DNA of 64,000 nucleotides from Malurus cyaneus samueli (Eukaryota; Chordata; Aves; Passeriformes; Maluridae), in the NCBI GenBank assembly GCA_009741485.1, contig CM019230.1, positions 3,126,619 through 3,190,618 of the forward strand, in the 5' to 3' direction. The notes below the pieces were generated by a model that saw nothing but the letters and a program-made list of their open reading frames with translations, had not been told where the DNA came from and did no database searches. This document shows, in pieces, positions 1 to 16,800 of this stretch; position 1 is the stretch's first letter; every line of letters begins with the position of its first letter. Both the position numbers and the translations under genes were made by a program.

Positions 1-55
1 AATTCCCCCACCCCGGTCTCCCTCTCCTGTCCCGGCATCTCTCAGAACCCCGCGC

Positions 56-74
56 ACTACAACTCCCGGCATGC
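56..74 (+). promoter_or_regulatory. ZNF143/THAP11-type site (SBS), forward
   Basis: The 19-base stretch begins ACTACAACTCCC and ends CATGC. It differs from the well-known ACTACAATTCCCAGCATGC promoter motif bound by ZNF143 and THAP11/HCFC1 complexes at only two positions. Such sites normally sit near the start site of CpG-island and bidirectional promoters, as here. The motif match is seen; binding is inferred. Confidence 0.7.
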
Positions 75-117
75 CCCGCGCCGCCACACATAGGCTTGCC
101 GGCATTACCCGCGCGAG

Positions 118-136
118 GCACCACGGGAGCTGTAGT
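118..136 (-). promoter_or_regulatory. ZNF143/THAP11-type site (SBS), reverse
   Basis: The reverse complement begins ACTACAGCTCCC, matching the strong 5' part of the ZNF143/SBS motif; the 3' part is weaker. With the forward copy at 56-74 it forms an inverted pair about 60 bp apart, a layout often seen at bidirectional promoters. Binding and direction of use are inferred. Confidence 0.5.
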
Positions 137-222
137 ACCGGGGCGTGTGCAAACATCACGTCCGGTTGACTCTTCTGGGAGGGGGTTCCCCGTCATCGTG
201 AACCGGGCTGCTTTCAAACCGA

Positions 223-258
223 CCAATCAGAAGGCTGCTTTGGCTCGAACTGGCCAAT
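223..258 (+). promoter_or_regulatory. KPNA2: Tandem CCAAT boxes (NF-Y)
   Basis: CCAAT occurs at 223-227 (context GACCAATCAG) and at 254-258 (context GGCCAATGG). Both have flanks suited to NF-Y. The spacing is 31 bp, about three helical turns, which is the preferred distance between NF-Y sites in G2/M promoters. They precede the CDE/CHR-like element, as in classical cell-cycle promoters. Confidence 0.7.
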
Positions 259-271
259 GGCAGGGCGCGGC

Positions 272-286
272 CGCGGGAAATTTAAA
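272..286 (+). promoter_or_regulatory. KPNA2: CDE/CHR-like cell-cycle element
   Basis: CGCGG (272-276), a 4-base spacer GAAA, then TTTAAA (281-286) reproduces the CDE-4N-CHR layout. TTTAAA is one of the accepted CHR variants, and the overlapping CGCGGGAA also reads as an E2F/DREAM site. Such elements repress genes in G0/G1 through DREAM and activate them in G2/M through B-MYB and FOXM1. KPNA2 is known as a proliferation-associated gene, so the element fits. Function was not tested here. Confidence 0.6.
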
Positions 287-294
287 TGCCGCGT

Positions 295-359
295 GGGGCA
301 GCTGTGGGCAGTGGCAACGTGCGGCAGCAGCGGAGCGACCGGCGGAGTCCCCGGCCGAG
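295..359 (+). other. KPNA2: KPNA2 exon 1, non-coding 5' UTR
   Basis: The start near 295 is estimated from the position of the CDE/CHR element. The end is placed at 359 because GCCGAG is followed by GTGCGG (donor at 360-361). No ATG occurs in 295-359, so it would be a clean leader exon joined to exon 2 at 1064. Neither the start site nor this donor can be proven without cDNA. A stronger-looking donor (CAG then GTACGT) lies at 757 and could define a longer or alternative first exon. Confidence 0.45.
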
Positions 360-5931
<5,572 letters not shown>

Positions 5932-6330
5932 ATCTTGCATACACTGCAACCACCTACAAGTGGTTTAGCACACAAATGACTGCCACTTCTTTGTCTTAAA
6001 AGTTCTTCTTGCCTTTACCGGTTTTTCTGTGTCCTGTAGCACTTTGTCCAACTGAAACATACTTGAACAGTTCAAACTATATGTATCTGTGAATTTCTAA
6101 ATGTCAACCTCACTCTTTGAGGTATACTTGTAAATACTTCCTGTTTCTGTCCTTGTCAGGGGAAAGAATGCATATGAGCAATACTCTCACGAAGCTTTTG
6201 AGCCACTGCTCTGCAGGTCTCCCCCATAACTTTTTACCTTTTACGTGACCTGTTGCAGTAATAAATACACTGAACAGGCTTTTAACTAAGAGTTACTTGA
6301 AGTCCAATAAAGTGTTATCAGTACATCCGA
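5932..6330 (+). terminator. KPNA2: KPNA2 3' UTR with two poly(A) signals
   Basis: AATAAA hexamers lie at 6260-6265 and 6306-6311. The second is followed by a GT-rich stretch near 6337, so cleavage near 6325-6335 is likely. The UTR is short, about 0.4 kb. The exact end needs cDNA. Confidence 0.8.
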
Positions 6331-8375
6331 TTGAACTGTGTCACTTGCTCTCTTAAAAGCTGACTGCCAGGGTAAGTAAATTGAGTCAAAAATCGAAAAT
6401 GGCATGATTGCAGGTCTGAACTTCAATGCTGAAGATGGGGGATTTAAAACAGCTTAGTCACCCCAAGCTCTGATTTCTGCATACAGCAGGCTTCTATTAC
6501 TGCAGAATGAAGGAATTGCTGCTTCTCTTCAGATACTTCCTATAGAAATCTGATTCATCTTACCCTGTTTAAGAGGCTGAAGCTAGTGTAGCTCACTTAC
6601 GGAGAAATATTTAAGGACCATATTTAACTGTAAGAAATAGTTTGGAGGAGAGGTAAGTACAGCAGTTAACCAATTCTATACATATTCAGGTAGCCTTAGA
6701 GCATAGGCAGTGCTTTGAAGAAATTGCCCGCTCTAGAGAGCAAAAATTAAGGCCTTGTTTCAGAACCAGCTGTCCCTCTATTTCTAAAATCCTTACTTAC
6801 AGGAACCCATTTTGTCCATCAAGTGCATTGTGCAGGGTGGGATTGGGAGAAGGAAGAATATTGAGTGGAGAGGAAGAACTGTAGTCCTGTCTTCCAGCTT
6901 TTTGGAAAAACTTAGTTTGAGCTATTTGAACCTCCCAGGAGTCAGTTGTGCTGTAATAAGTATATGGTCTCAGCTCATTGAGTGTCTCTAGATCCAGTGA
7001 GGGTGCAGGAGAGGTCAGAGTTCAGGGTTAGATGTCATTTTGTTAAAGGGGGGGGGAAATTCAGATATGCATATAATCCTCAAAGAGTTCCCATTGGCTT
7101 TGCTTCCATCTTTATGGGCAGAGGGGAATAAAAACCTCAAATACAGAACTACACAAGCAGCCTTTTGTTCTGCTAGATGAACCTGATGGAAGAATCTGCT
7201 TTTGTCTCCTGCATTAGTCACCTTTTGTGTGCTTCCCAGTCTAGTTTGAAGTGCAGGCATGTAGAAAAGTGGATTTGGGTGTAACTCTTTGGCAATTCAT
7301 AGATCAGGTGTGCTTCAGGAAGAATTCATTTTTGTGTGCTGCTAACAAAGATTTCTTTAGATGGGTTATTGCTAATGTAGATGATGTCACTGGTGCTTTC
7401 ATTAGTGGGGGGCAGGTCTGCTGCTCCCTTATCCCACACTTACTGGCAAATGATTCCCTCCCTGACTGGAAACTGGTGCTGACGTTCATCTATGGGACCT
7501 CTGTGGATCCTGGCTATTGCTGGATTGTGATAATGTTACAAAGGGCAGTAGATAATTTGTCTGCATCTACAGTCCTGTGTATCTTGTTAGCAACAATACT
7601 GTTTTGTGCAGAGCAGTCATTGTGAGTCACTGCCATAATGACAGCCCTGCTGGGCTATTGAAGCTGTGTGAGCTCCTCCATCCAGCTCAGAACATGGTCT
7701 TGGTGAGACATTGCTGTCACTGCTGTATCAGCAGGGGTTACAGATTTTACCTGTCACAAAGGAAGACTGGCTTGCAAAAACCACGCTATCCTGAATTGAT
7801 TCATGATGATCTTCATACTTTGCACCATTTTATCTGGTTTTCTTTAACTCCAAAAAAGCTGCAGCATGTAATAAGCCTTACTGTGGATGTTTCTAAAGAG
7901 GCTGAACTGTTTCTGTGTTCTGGTCCCTGTACTGAGGGGTGAGGCTGCAGCTGGCACTCAGGACCTATGGAAACATTTGTGGGCAGTGCCAAAAGGGAGA
8001 ACAGTGACACCAAAACCCCTTGGGCCCAGTGTCTGGTGCTGCCATAGCTGTGCATGGAAGAACCACCTTCCTTGCACTGAGGGAGCCTTCACTGCTGGGG
8101 GCTAAAAGCAATCACCTCGGGCATTTATGCACCTGCAGTGAACCTCCTGCGTCCTTTGCTTTGGTGTCAAACCTCCACCCTTCACTTAAAGCATCAGTTA
8201 GAAAATCGTCATTTTCTATATGATTGTAGACAACTGAAAGAAGCTCTATAAATGCAGCTATGCCAAGTCAATCGTGATTTCCCCGTGTTTCGTGTCTGAG
8301 GCTGTGTAGGGCAGTGCCACGATGACTCGCGGGTTCAGAATCCCGATTTTACAGCGCTGTAAAGCAGCGCCGGTG

Positions 8376-8390
8376 CCGGCAGAGGGCGCT
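8376..8390 (+). promoter_or_regulatory. CTCF-like core motif
   Basis: CCGGCAGAGGGCGCT fits the CTCF core pattern CCASYAGRKGGCRSY at 14 of 15 positions (G for A at position 3). It lies in a GC-rich pocket about 2 kb past the KPNA2 poly(A) site. Occupancy is inferred, not shown. Confidence 0.5.
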
Positions 8391-10665
8391 GCCAGCCCCG
8401 CCGGAGGTGGGAGAATCCCATCGGCACCGCTCAGGTGGGACCTGCTCCATTTTCCTGAGAAAAAAACACCGACCCGCAGCTTCGGGCCACTTCGTGTGGT
8501 TACACAAAACATCCGTGTGCTAACACCCAGGTGTTTAACCAGGCTAAATATCGAATATGAGATCCAATCTTTTAAAGCCATTTTAAAATCAAAGTTCTGT
8601 TATTTTAAAACACAGCTCCTTGCTTTAATTGCTCTTTAGCATATGCAATTAATTTGGCTTTTCTGTCTCTGTATAGAGTAAATGCAGAGCACTTGTTCAG
8701 TAGTGTTATCTCTATTTCTTTTTTTTTCTGAATTGTTTCAGATTTATCTAATATATTGGGTTAATAATAGAACACTGCCAATTCTTCTTTAGATGCCTGA
8801 CAGCTCAGTGGCTTAATAATTAACTTTCTGGGGATGGAGACTTTGTTTTTATCCAAGAAAAATGTGTGCAGCCTATCCACCAGTGAGCCCTGTTGGCAGC
8901 ATGTATTTCCACAAGCAACAATCTACAATGGTTATGAGTAAGTGACTGGGGTGAGTCACTCCTTATTCTGAGAAAATGCAAACTATTTCTGAGGTTAGGA
9001 TCACAGTCACCCATGAGGCTGCGTCTCTAGCTTCAGAAAAGTGGTAGGAGCAAAAAGGGAAAGGAGAATTGTTATTGCTTCTGGTTTTTAGTTTGTTGGG
9101 TTTGGTTTTTGGGGAGGAATTTTTAATTTTTTATTTTTTTTTTGTGCATCGCTCAGTCAGATTTAAGAGCTTCTCCTCTTTCTTTGTCAAATGCCTCGTT
9201 CAGGACAAGGGCTGGAATAAATGTCTGGTGGCCTGTGTGTCAGTCTGCCAACTTCTCTGCGCTGAGAGCAACAATAACAGACCCCTGCTGACATCAACTG
9301 GCTTGGAATGCAGTTGTTGCTAATGCTATTTTATCTGTGGAGTGATGGCAAGATTGCAGTCTGAGATCTCTGCAAACGTAACTGCCTCTGAAATTCTGAT
9401 GGCAGCAGATGCTGCCTGGCTGATTGTTCCATTTGCTGCTCCCAAAGGTGCCAGGCTCTGGAAGGAGAGCAGGGACTTTGCAGTGCTGTGGTTCAGTAGC
9501 TCATCTGTTCACTTTGCCCTACAGGAAGAACAGTTTAAACTGTGGGAAAGTTAGAAATGGTTAAATGAGTAGAAATCTATTTTTTCTTTTCCTGTGAATT
9601 AGACTGAAATATTCTCTTAAGCAAAGCTGCTTCCTGCTACTCTATCCAGAATGATTTAAATTGCACAGAACCGCAGTGGTATATCAGCAGCAAGAAGCAG
9701 CTGCAGTTCTGCAGGAAAAGGAATTCACTACCCCACAATATTTCACAGATCTCTTCTGTTTCTAAATCTATTTTACAGCAGAGCAAACTGAGACATAAGG
9801 AAGTTATCCACAGACATTCAGAAAGTTGCTGGCAGAATTCACCTGGAGCCTGGGAATCCTGATGTCCATTCCTGGAGTTAACACACAGAACCTCTGGTCA
9901 CAGTTATCCTTTTGCTGAAGATAGGATTATCCCAGGAGTATTGAAGCATTTTCGTGATAAGGTATGATGTAGATTTCAGTACAGGTCTAAGCTTTGGGAA
10001 AGTGTGTAAATTGAGGAAGAGGCACTGTTAGTCAAAACTGAAGTAATTAATGAAGGTTAATTGTGTCTAGTTGTATTTGACCTATAGAGGAAAATGTTGG
10101 GACTTTCACTTAAAACCTAACAGGAAACACATTAACCCTTTGCCCTTCAGAGAAAAGCTAGGAAAAATGTCTAAGAGGGAATTAGGGGACCCCGTGCTCA
10201 GGCTGGGAGGGGTGCACCCCCTGAAACTGGAAATTTCAGGAGAAACCTTTCCCAAGAACACTCCAGCTGCACGTGTGCAAAGTTGTCCGTTGTGTTTGTA
10301 AAACACTTCCTTTTCACTGATCCAGGGAATGGCACTGACACGAGGCGGGCAGAAACTCAGCCTGTGGACAGCTGGGGGAGAATTGATTTGCTGTGAGTTT
10401 TGTAGCACTTCCTATGGATTAAGGGTCACTGGATTCCAGTCCCGTGTCTGACTGCAGAGCACTGTCTGTCTCAGACTGGCTCCAGGAAATGGACACTCTT
10501 CTGCAGAAGCCAGAAGATTTCGTGGAAGAGCCATGGCCTCTTTCCAGGTTGCAGCTCACCTACTGCCCTAGGGAGTGTCATTAGTGGAAGTGAAGTTGGA
10601 ATTTAAAGGGATGAGGAGAGGACAGAAAAATTAAAGCAGGATGGAGAAAAATCCTGTTAATTTTT

Positions 10666-10686
10666 ACCAAGCACAACTTGCTTGGT
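10666..10686. repeat. Short inverted repeat (8-bp stem)
   Basis: ACCAAGCA and TGCTTGGT form a perfect 8-bp stem around a 5-base loop in intergenic DNA. No T-run follows and no function is proposed; such hairpins occur by chance at this scale. Confidence 0.4.
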
Positions 10687-10960
10687 CCCATTAAAATGTA
10701 GTGCTGATCATTTAAATAGAACAATGGGCCAGTTCCAGAAGTGATGTGTAAATCATGGATCAGGAACAGAGTTTCAATTGACTGGCACACTGAAAGCAAA
10801 ATCAATGGCACTGACTTCACTGTGGGGGAGTTTGGATCACACCTATGAGCTCAACAAAAGAGGCAGTGTAATGAGGACTTATTCTCCTTTATTCCATATC
10901 TTTCTCAATTTGCATTGCAATGTGAAATGAAAATCATGGAGTCAGCTTTTAAAGGTGTGA

Positions 10961-10988
10961 TTTATTTATNTATATATATAAATATAAA
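10961..10988. repeat. AT-rich simple repeat with one unresolved base
   Basis: A TTTATTTAT/TATATA low-complexity stretch contains a single N at 10970, the only ambiguous base I noticed in the window. It probably marks a length or sequence uncertainty in the repeat. Confidence 0.8.
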
Positions 10989-13774
10989 CTTTATAACAGA
11001 TAAACTTTGTAACAGATTGCTTTGTGTGCAGCTTCACAGGGGTAAAATAGCTGTACCACCAGGAGTATTAATAATGCTCTATGGGCATGTGGAAGATTGG
11101 AGGTACAAAGTTATCAGAAAATCTTCAGTAATCTCCAAAGCACATTTCCACCATCCCAATCACTTCATTTTTACCCACTATATGAAACAGATGTAAAAAT
11201 AGCTCTTTCATCACTGGATTGCTACACATATTTGGGCTGCAGAGGCTCAATTCTGTTCAAAGCAATACTGTGAAATCATGTGCAGAATGTGCTGTTAATC
11301 AGAAGCAGCAATTTAATGTTACGTCTCCATCTCTCCTCCCACCTCCAGCTCCCCTTCCCAATTCTGAGCAGGAAACGACACTTGGATGGAGCTCAGCACA
11401 CTGACTTTCTGGATAGACTCTCTAGGAATGAGGAGGGGCTTGAATTCTCTCCATATGTCATTTCCTTTCCCCTAATGGCTAAAAAAACCCCATTGCTGCA
11501 GTTCATATAACTTATGAGAGAGAGAACATTACCAATGTAGGGAAATAAGGGCAGGGGGATGGGACAGGACATCCACATTCCACTTCTGAAGAACTGCTTT
11601 GCAAAACTTGACTTGAATTAAGCAGGGATTTTTCTTCTGTGTACAAATATTGTTTTGTGTAGATCCTCAAACTGAAGCTATTACCCCATCTGTACTTCAG
11701 TGTATATCAACACCTGCAGTCTGGGGCCAGACAGGGATTACGAAAGGAAAATGTAAGCAGAGGGGGAATGGTAACAACTCTGCAAGATGTAAACTAAGTT
11801 AGAAAGGAAAAACAGAGGGGATTGAGGGAGACTGACATTGGGGACCTAATAATTTCTAATAAACCCAGTTTTAATAGCAAATGATCCTTGAAATTACTTA
11901 AGAAAAATCAGATTAGCCCATTCCTGCAGCTTTTGTCCAAACTGTCTTTAAAAACTCTCCTGTTCAGTACAACCACGAGCACATGCAGATATCCTACCCT
12001 GCTGCAGAACACAAAATTTGATCTGCTGTATTGCACAGTGGATTTGCAGCTGTCAACAGAATTCAGTGTGCTGTAGTTACAAACAGAAAAAAGCAACCCA
12101 GGAATAAACACGACGTTAAAAAAAAGACAACCCAACAAAAACCAGTTTAACTAAAGGGAAAGCTTCCTTCCTCATAGCCAGCCCACTGTGTATTAGACCC
12201 AAATTGGAACATAATGTCTTTCTAGCAACATAATCCAAATGTTTGTTAAATTTACAGCAACCAAACTGTGCAATGTGCTTTGTAGAACAAATGAGAGATG
12301 ACATTTGGTAAAAAAAAACCCAAATTTTGCACTCAGTGAATGAGTGCATGTGCACAGAGGGGCTGGATGTGTCTGCTTGCAGGATGATTATATGTGACTG
12401 CAGAGCCAAGCCCTCACATCATTCATTAGACACTTTGCCTAATTAGACATGTTGCCTCTGAATTCTAATGCCAAAAACAAAGGGAGAAAACCACCTTTCC
12501 TCCAGTTCTATTTTAAAGGGTTTCAAGAGTGGAATAAAGGAGTGATTCAAGACACATGGTGACAGATTTTGCTTTAGGTTACTTTTAGCACTTCACTAGA
12601 CCCACTAACCTACTTAAATATCTGTGCTGTTCCTATCTGGCATTAAACCTTGCTTTGTAACTTTTAGAATGAAATATTTTAGAGGTATTTTTAGAGATAA
12701 AGTTATCTTAAATCCTCTCAAATTGATTTCACAGTGGACTTCTGGGTGATTTTGTTAAAAGAAAGCACAAAAGAAGCCAGTACAGCCTGTGGATAGGTTA
12801 GGTATTTCTGCAGTTCAGAAAGCTTTAGGAATAAGATTTCTTTTTTAAAAGAGGGATTGTTGAGCTTATTCAACCTGCAAATGCTTTTGTGTCATGATTG
12901 AGTTTATTTATGGATTTAGTTTCCATGTAGCATGTTTATAAATGTCTCCAGACTTCATGTAAGACAAAGCAGAGTGTTTCCAAAGCTGGACAGCCTGGGC
13001 TCCTTTCAGCAATTCCCAGAACTGTGAGTAGATGTGGTTTGCACAGTCTGAGACAGCTCATCTGGCTCTTAGTGCCTGTTTCCCCATGGCAGAAAATAAT
13101 CATCCCATGGGGTTAAGGCTTTGTGAGCTATTTTTGGGTTTGAACCTTGGAGATTCAGCTACCTGTAGGAGTACACAATAGTCTTACAATTTGATATATT
13201 TCCTGGAATTAATCTTGTCTCTTGAATGGAAATCTTTGGAAGTAACTTGAGTGAGACACATGGGAAAATTTCCACTGGCTTGAAGAAACAGATAAAATCA
13301 GAACTATGAGGTGGGGGCTGTTTTAAGTGGCTTACACTTCCCCAAGCTGCTCTCCCTGCCAATTTGAGAGGGTTCTGCTGCCAGCCTCTTGTCTATCTGT
13401 AGCTGCATCTGTCTCTAGCTGCCACAGTCCCTGCAACAGGTTGGACTGGGATAAATTGCTCCACTTAAACCTCATCATAACCCCTGACACGTAGAATTCT
13501 GTAAAGCTCGAAACATTAATCTCTATATATTTAGATAAGTAATGATGACCAGTGAGAACAAGCTACTTATGCCAAAGTATTAATGCTGATCAATGTTCTA
13601 AGGGTTTGGAGAGCCAGGGAAGCATCTCTGCTTCCCATGACTGCATGGATTGAAGGTGCATCATAGAACATTTGTTACTTCTGCCAAAGCATTAAGCAGT
13701 GGCTGTGGTGCAAGCTGGGTGTTAACTGGGCAGGCCAAGGGCTGATTTAACAAGGCAAGCACCTGCCAGTGCAT

Positions 13775-13792
13775 CACTGCTGATCAGCAGTG
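13775..13792. promoter_or_regulatory. 18-bp perfect palindrome, MARE-like
   Basis: CACTGCTGATCAGCAGTG is its own reverse complement. Its centre TGCTGA/TCAGCA consists of two Maf half-sites abutting directly, one base closer than in the 13-bp T-MARE. Binding at this spacing is uncertain. Confidence 0.5.
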
Positions 13793-13817
13793 GCTCAGGG
13801 TGAGTTTACAGCAGCAG

Positions 13818-13830
13818 GGCTGAGTCAGCT
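13818..13830. promoter_or_regulatory. T-MARE / AP-1-like site
   Basis: GGCTGAGTCAGCT contains the T-MARE core GCTGAGTCAGC (11 of 13 consensus positions) around an AP-1 TGAGTCA. It lies 25 bp after the MARE-like palindrome. Candidate binders are small/large Maf, NRF2, BACH or AP-1; this is inference from motif only. Confidence 0.45.
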
Positions 13831-16800
13831 CCTGGCATCCCAGGCTGTGGCACCCTGCTCTCAGCATCACCACCGGAATTACAGCTCACAGATTCGCAAT
13901 ACAGATTTGACAGCTCACCTTTTATAGATGACAAAATAGTTATTTCAGATTGATGTTCTGTCACAGGGAATAAGAAAGATTAGAGAATGTTTGATACTCC
14001 CTCAGTGGCTAAATAATGTGGCTTGGTCAAAACCAGTGCTGCATGCCAAGTCTTTTAAATACTTGTTCGGGCTGAGATTCTTCCCAAAAACTCTTGATTT
14101 GAGCTCTGGGACAATACACAACATGTCAAGCTGAATCAGACACTATCTGCAGACAGATGCTGTAGTACAATAGCAAACTAACTTCTTGATACATGTCACT
14201 GAGACAATTTCCAACTGCCTTAGTCTGTAAGGAACTTCGAGGAACCTCCTTCATATCAGCCAAGGAAATCTAAAGCTGAGATTCTACAGTTGCTTCATTC
14301 ACAATATGGGAAAGTTGCACAAGGGAATATGTGATTCTTCAGGAAACCTCAGTAATTTCAGTTGCAATGTTTACCATGTACATCTCAAAGTACCTGAAAA
14401 AGCCAATTGTCCACGAGTCTGGTAAAGAAATTGTATTATTGATAGTGTTCTTTGGATAAACAAGTGTCACCTCCAGCCTTTAGCTCAGGCACCAGGACAT
14501 GGTTTTTCGTGACAGATTTACCCCTCTCAGAAAATGGATTTCAGCCTCTGTCTAGTAATAAAATGCAACACATCTACTTATTCCATGTTCAATGCCTGTC
14601 TCTAAAATCTCCCTTTTCTTTTCTTCTTCTTCTAAAGTCCTATTAGGATAGTGCTGTCCTGCAGGACACAATGAGGAAATAACATGGCTAAAGAACTGCA
14701 TGGAATATCTGTGCATCAGTTACTAATCTGTTCTGGATGGATGGACTTAGAAGTTATCTTAGTGACTAACCACTGGAAAATCCTGTGATATGGAAGCTCA
14801 TGCATTTTTTTTTGTAGCCACAGCTGCAGTCATTTCCCTTCAGAGACACATCATTTCCCCAAGACACATCCTGTCTCAGAGGGCCACGGTGTCTCTGCTC
14901 CAAGCTGCTGTCCCCTTTCGCAGTAGCCAGCGCATGGGTGGAGATTTCCTTCCTAGTTTCTTCTCCTGAAAAGCTTCATCTCCAGCCCCAGCTTGAGAAA
15001 TGGATTGAATCTTGACCTCTTGCATAAACATTGTCTCTGCATGCCAAAGGGAGCCTTAGTGAGAACCAGAGCCCCTGTCTAGACATGTTTCTTCATCCCA
15101 GAACTCTGATAGGTTTGTCCTCCACTGCTGGGTTAACTCTCTTTGTCTCTGAGCAGCAGCAGTGACAGAGTAAAAACAGATATTTAAGCATGTGCATCTC
15201 AATGCTTTAATGTAGTTTGTTCCATTCACTAGCAACATAAATAATGCCCCAGTCTGGCAATTTTTATAATCTGCAAGGAGAAAAGAAGGAATCTTACACA
15301 AAATGAAATTTTCTGTTCCTCATCTTCATTCCTGAAATGCAGAAGCACTTTATACATGACTGCAGTAAGGTTTGATCCTTTTGCACAGAAGAGCAGCAGG
15401 GAAGGTAACAGAAAGCCTCATGGAGGACAGCAAAACCTCCTCTTTCCACCTCCAAGAAAATTCAAGAAATCAAAGGCCTTTTTTTTTGTGCAGCCATAGA
15501 ACAGTAGAAAATTTTGTATTTCTAAATACTTCTTCAGAAGTTTCACTCATATGATACCAACTATTACCTTGTTTTCTCCTTATGGGTTGTTCAACATCCC
15601 TGTCTGTGTCCTAAAGATAGGGTTGATAAAGACTTTGCCCCTTCTCTATACATTTCCTCCAGTCCTTTAGAGGGTGCCTCAGCCCTAGTGAAGCTCTGGC
15701 TGAAGAAGGCTGGATGGAATTCCCAAGTCCAGCAGCAAGGCTGTCATCCAAAAGTGATCTGCAGGGTGATGCAAGGCCCTCCCGTCCCTCCGGATCCCGG
15801 GGTGCTACCTCATCCTGAAAGGATGTGTTGTTCAGTGATACAGCCCCGAGTGAACACGGGGCTCCTGTCAGCAGCACTGCTGAGATTTGCTTGCCCCTCT
15901 CACAGGATCAGCCCTGCACAGAGTGAAACCTCCTGGAGTGGAACTGCATAAAGACACAATTTCCTGTGAACTCTTGGCTTCTGCGACAGAAAGCACGGTC
16001 AGTGAGACATTGGTTCAGTTAACCTGAGAATATCTTGAGAAATTGGGAGACAGTGCTGGCTCAAGAATCTGGATCACAACGTTGCAGTGGATTCCTTGGT
16101 TGGGAAAGCAGCAATTCCAACCATCAGGGACTGTCAGCATCTTTGGTCCCCTACACTGCTGCAGCCCCTGGTGCTCTGCCAGTCTTCCCTTCACCTCCTC
16201 ACTGCAGAGCTCACACTGCTCCTTCATGGAGCTGCTCATCTTAAATCCTGCTTGGCAGTTCTACTCAGTGAAGAGAAAAACAATGAATAAAAAATCCTCA
16301 TTTCCCTACAGAATTGGGAGATAGGATGGGACACAAACACCAAGGCACAGCCATGGTGCCCCTAGCACAGAGAGAAGGGAGGCAGCAGCACACCCTCTGT
16401 GTGTCCAAGGGCAGCCTGATCCAGATCCTTCTACCAAAATTAGTCATGAGAGAACCTGGTCCTGACCTAACAGAGACACAGCCCTGCCTGCCAGGCTGGT
16501 GGGAGCTGGAGCCCCTCTCCTCTCACCCTGTTAAATACACACCTACACTATAGGACAGTCCCATGTGTCACTAATGTGTTTTGGATGTTTTAGTCAAAAT
16601 GCTCAAGTCACATTGGTTGTTTAAAAGTAAATAAATAAAATTGAATATGCCACATTTTAAAGAAAAATGCACAGCAGTAGCAGCCATCCTGCAGACTGTA
16701 CATTTTATATGGTGATCCAAATGCACAGACTGTCAGTTAATGCTCTAGTACTTGCAATATATCACAGTATTTTCACTGAAAGGTGAGCAGCATGTCCAAA

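Noticed and set aside
7251..7942. Two overlapping open frames of about 120 codons in intergenic DNA
   Set aside because: No family resemblance; Cys/Leu-rich translations typical of non-coding DNA.
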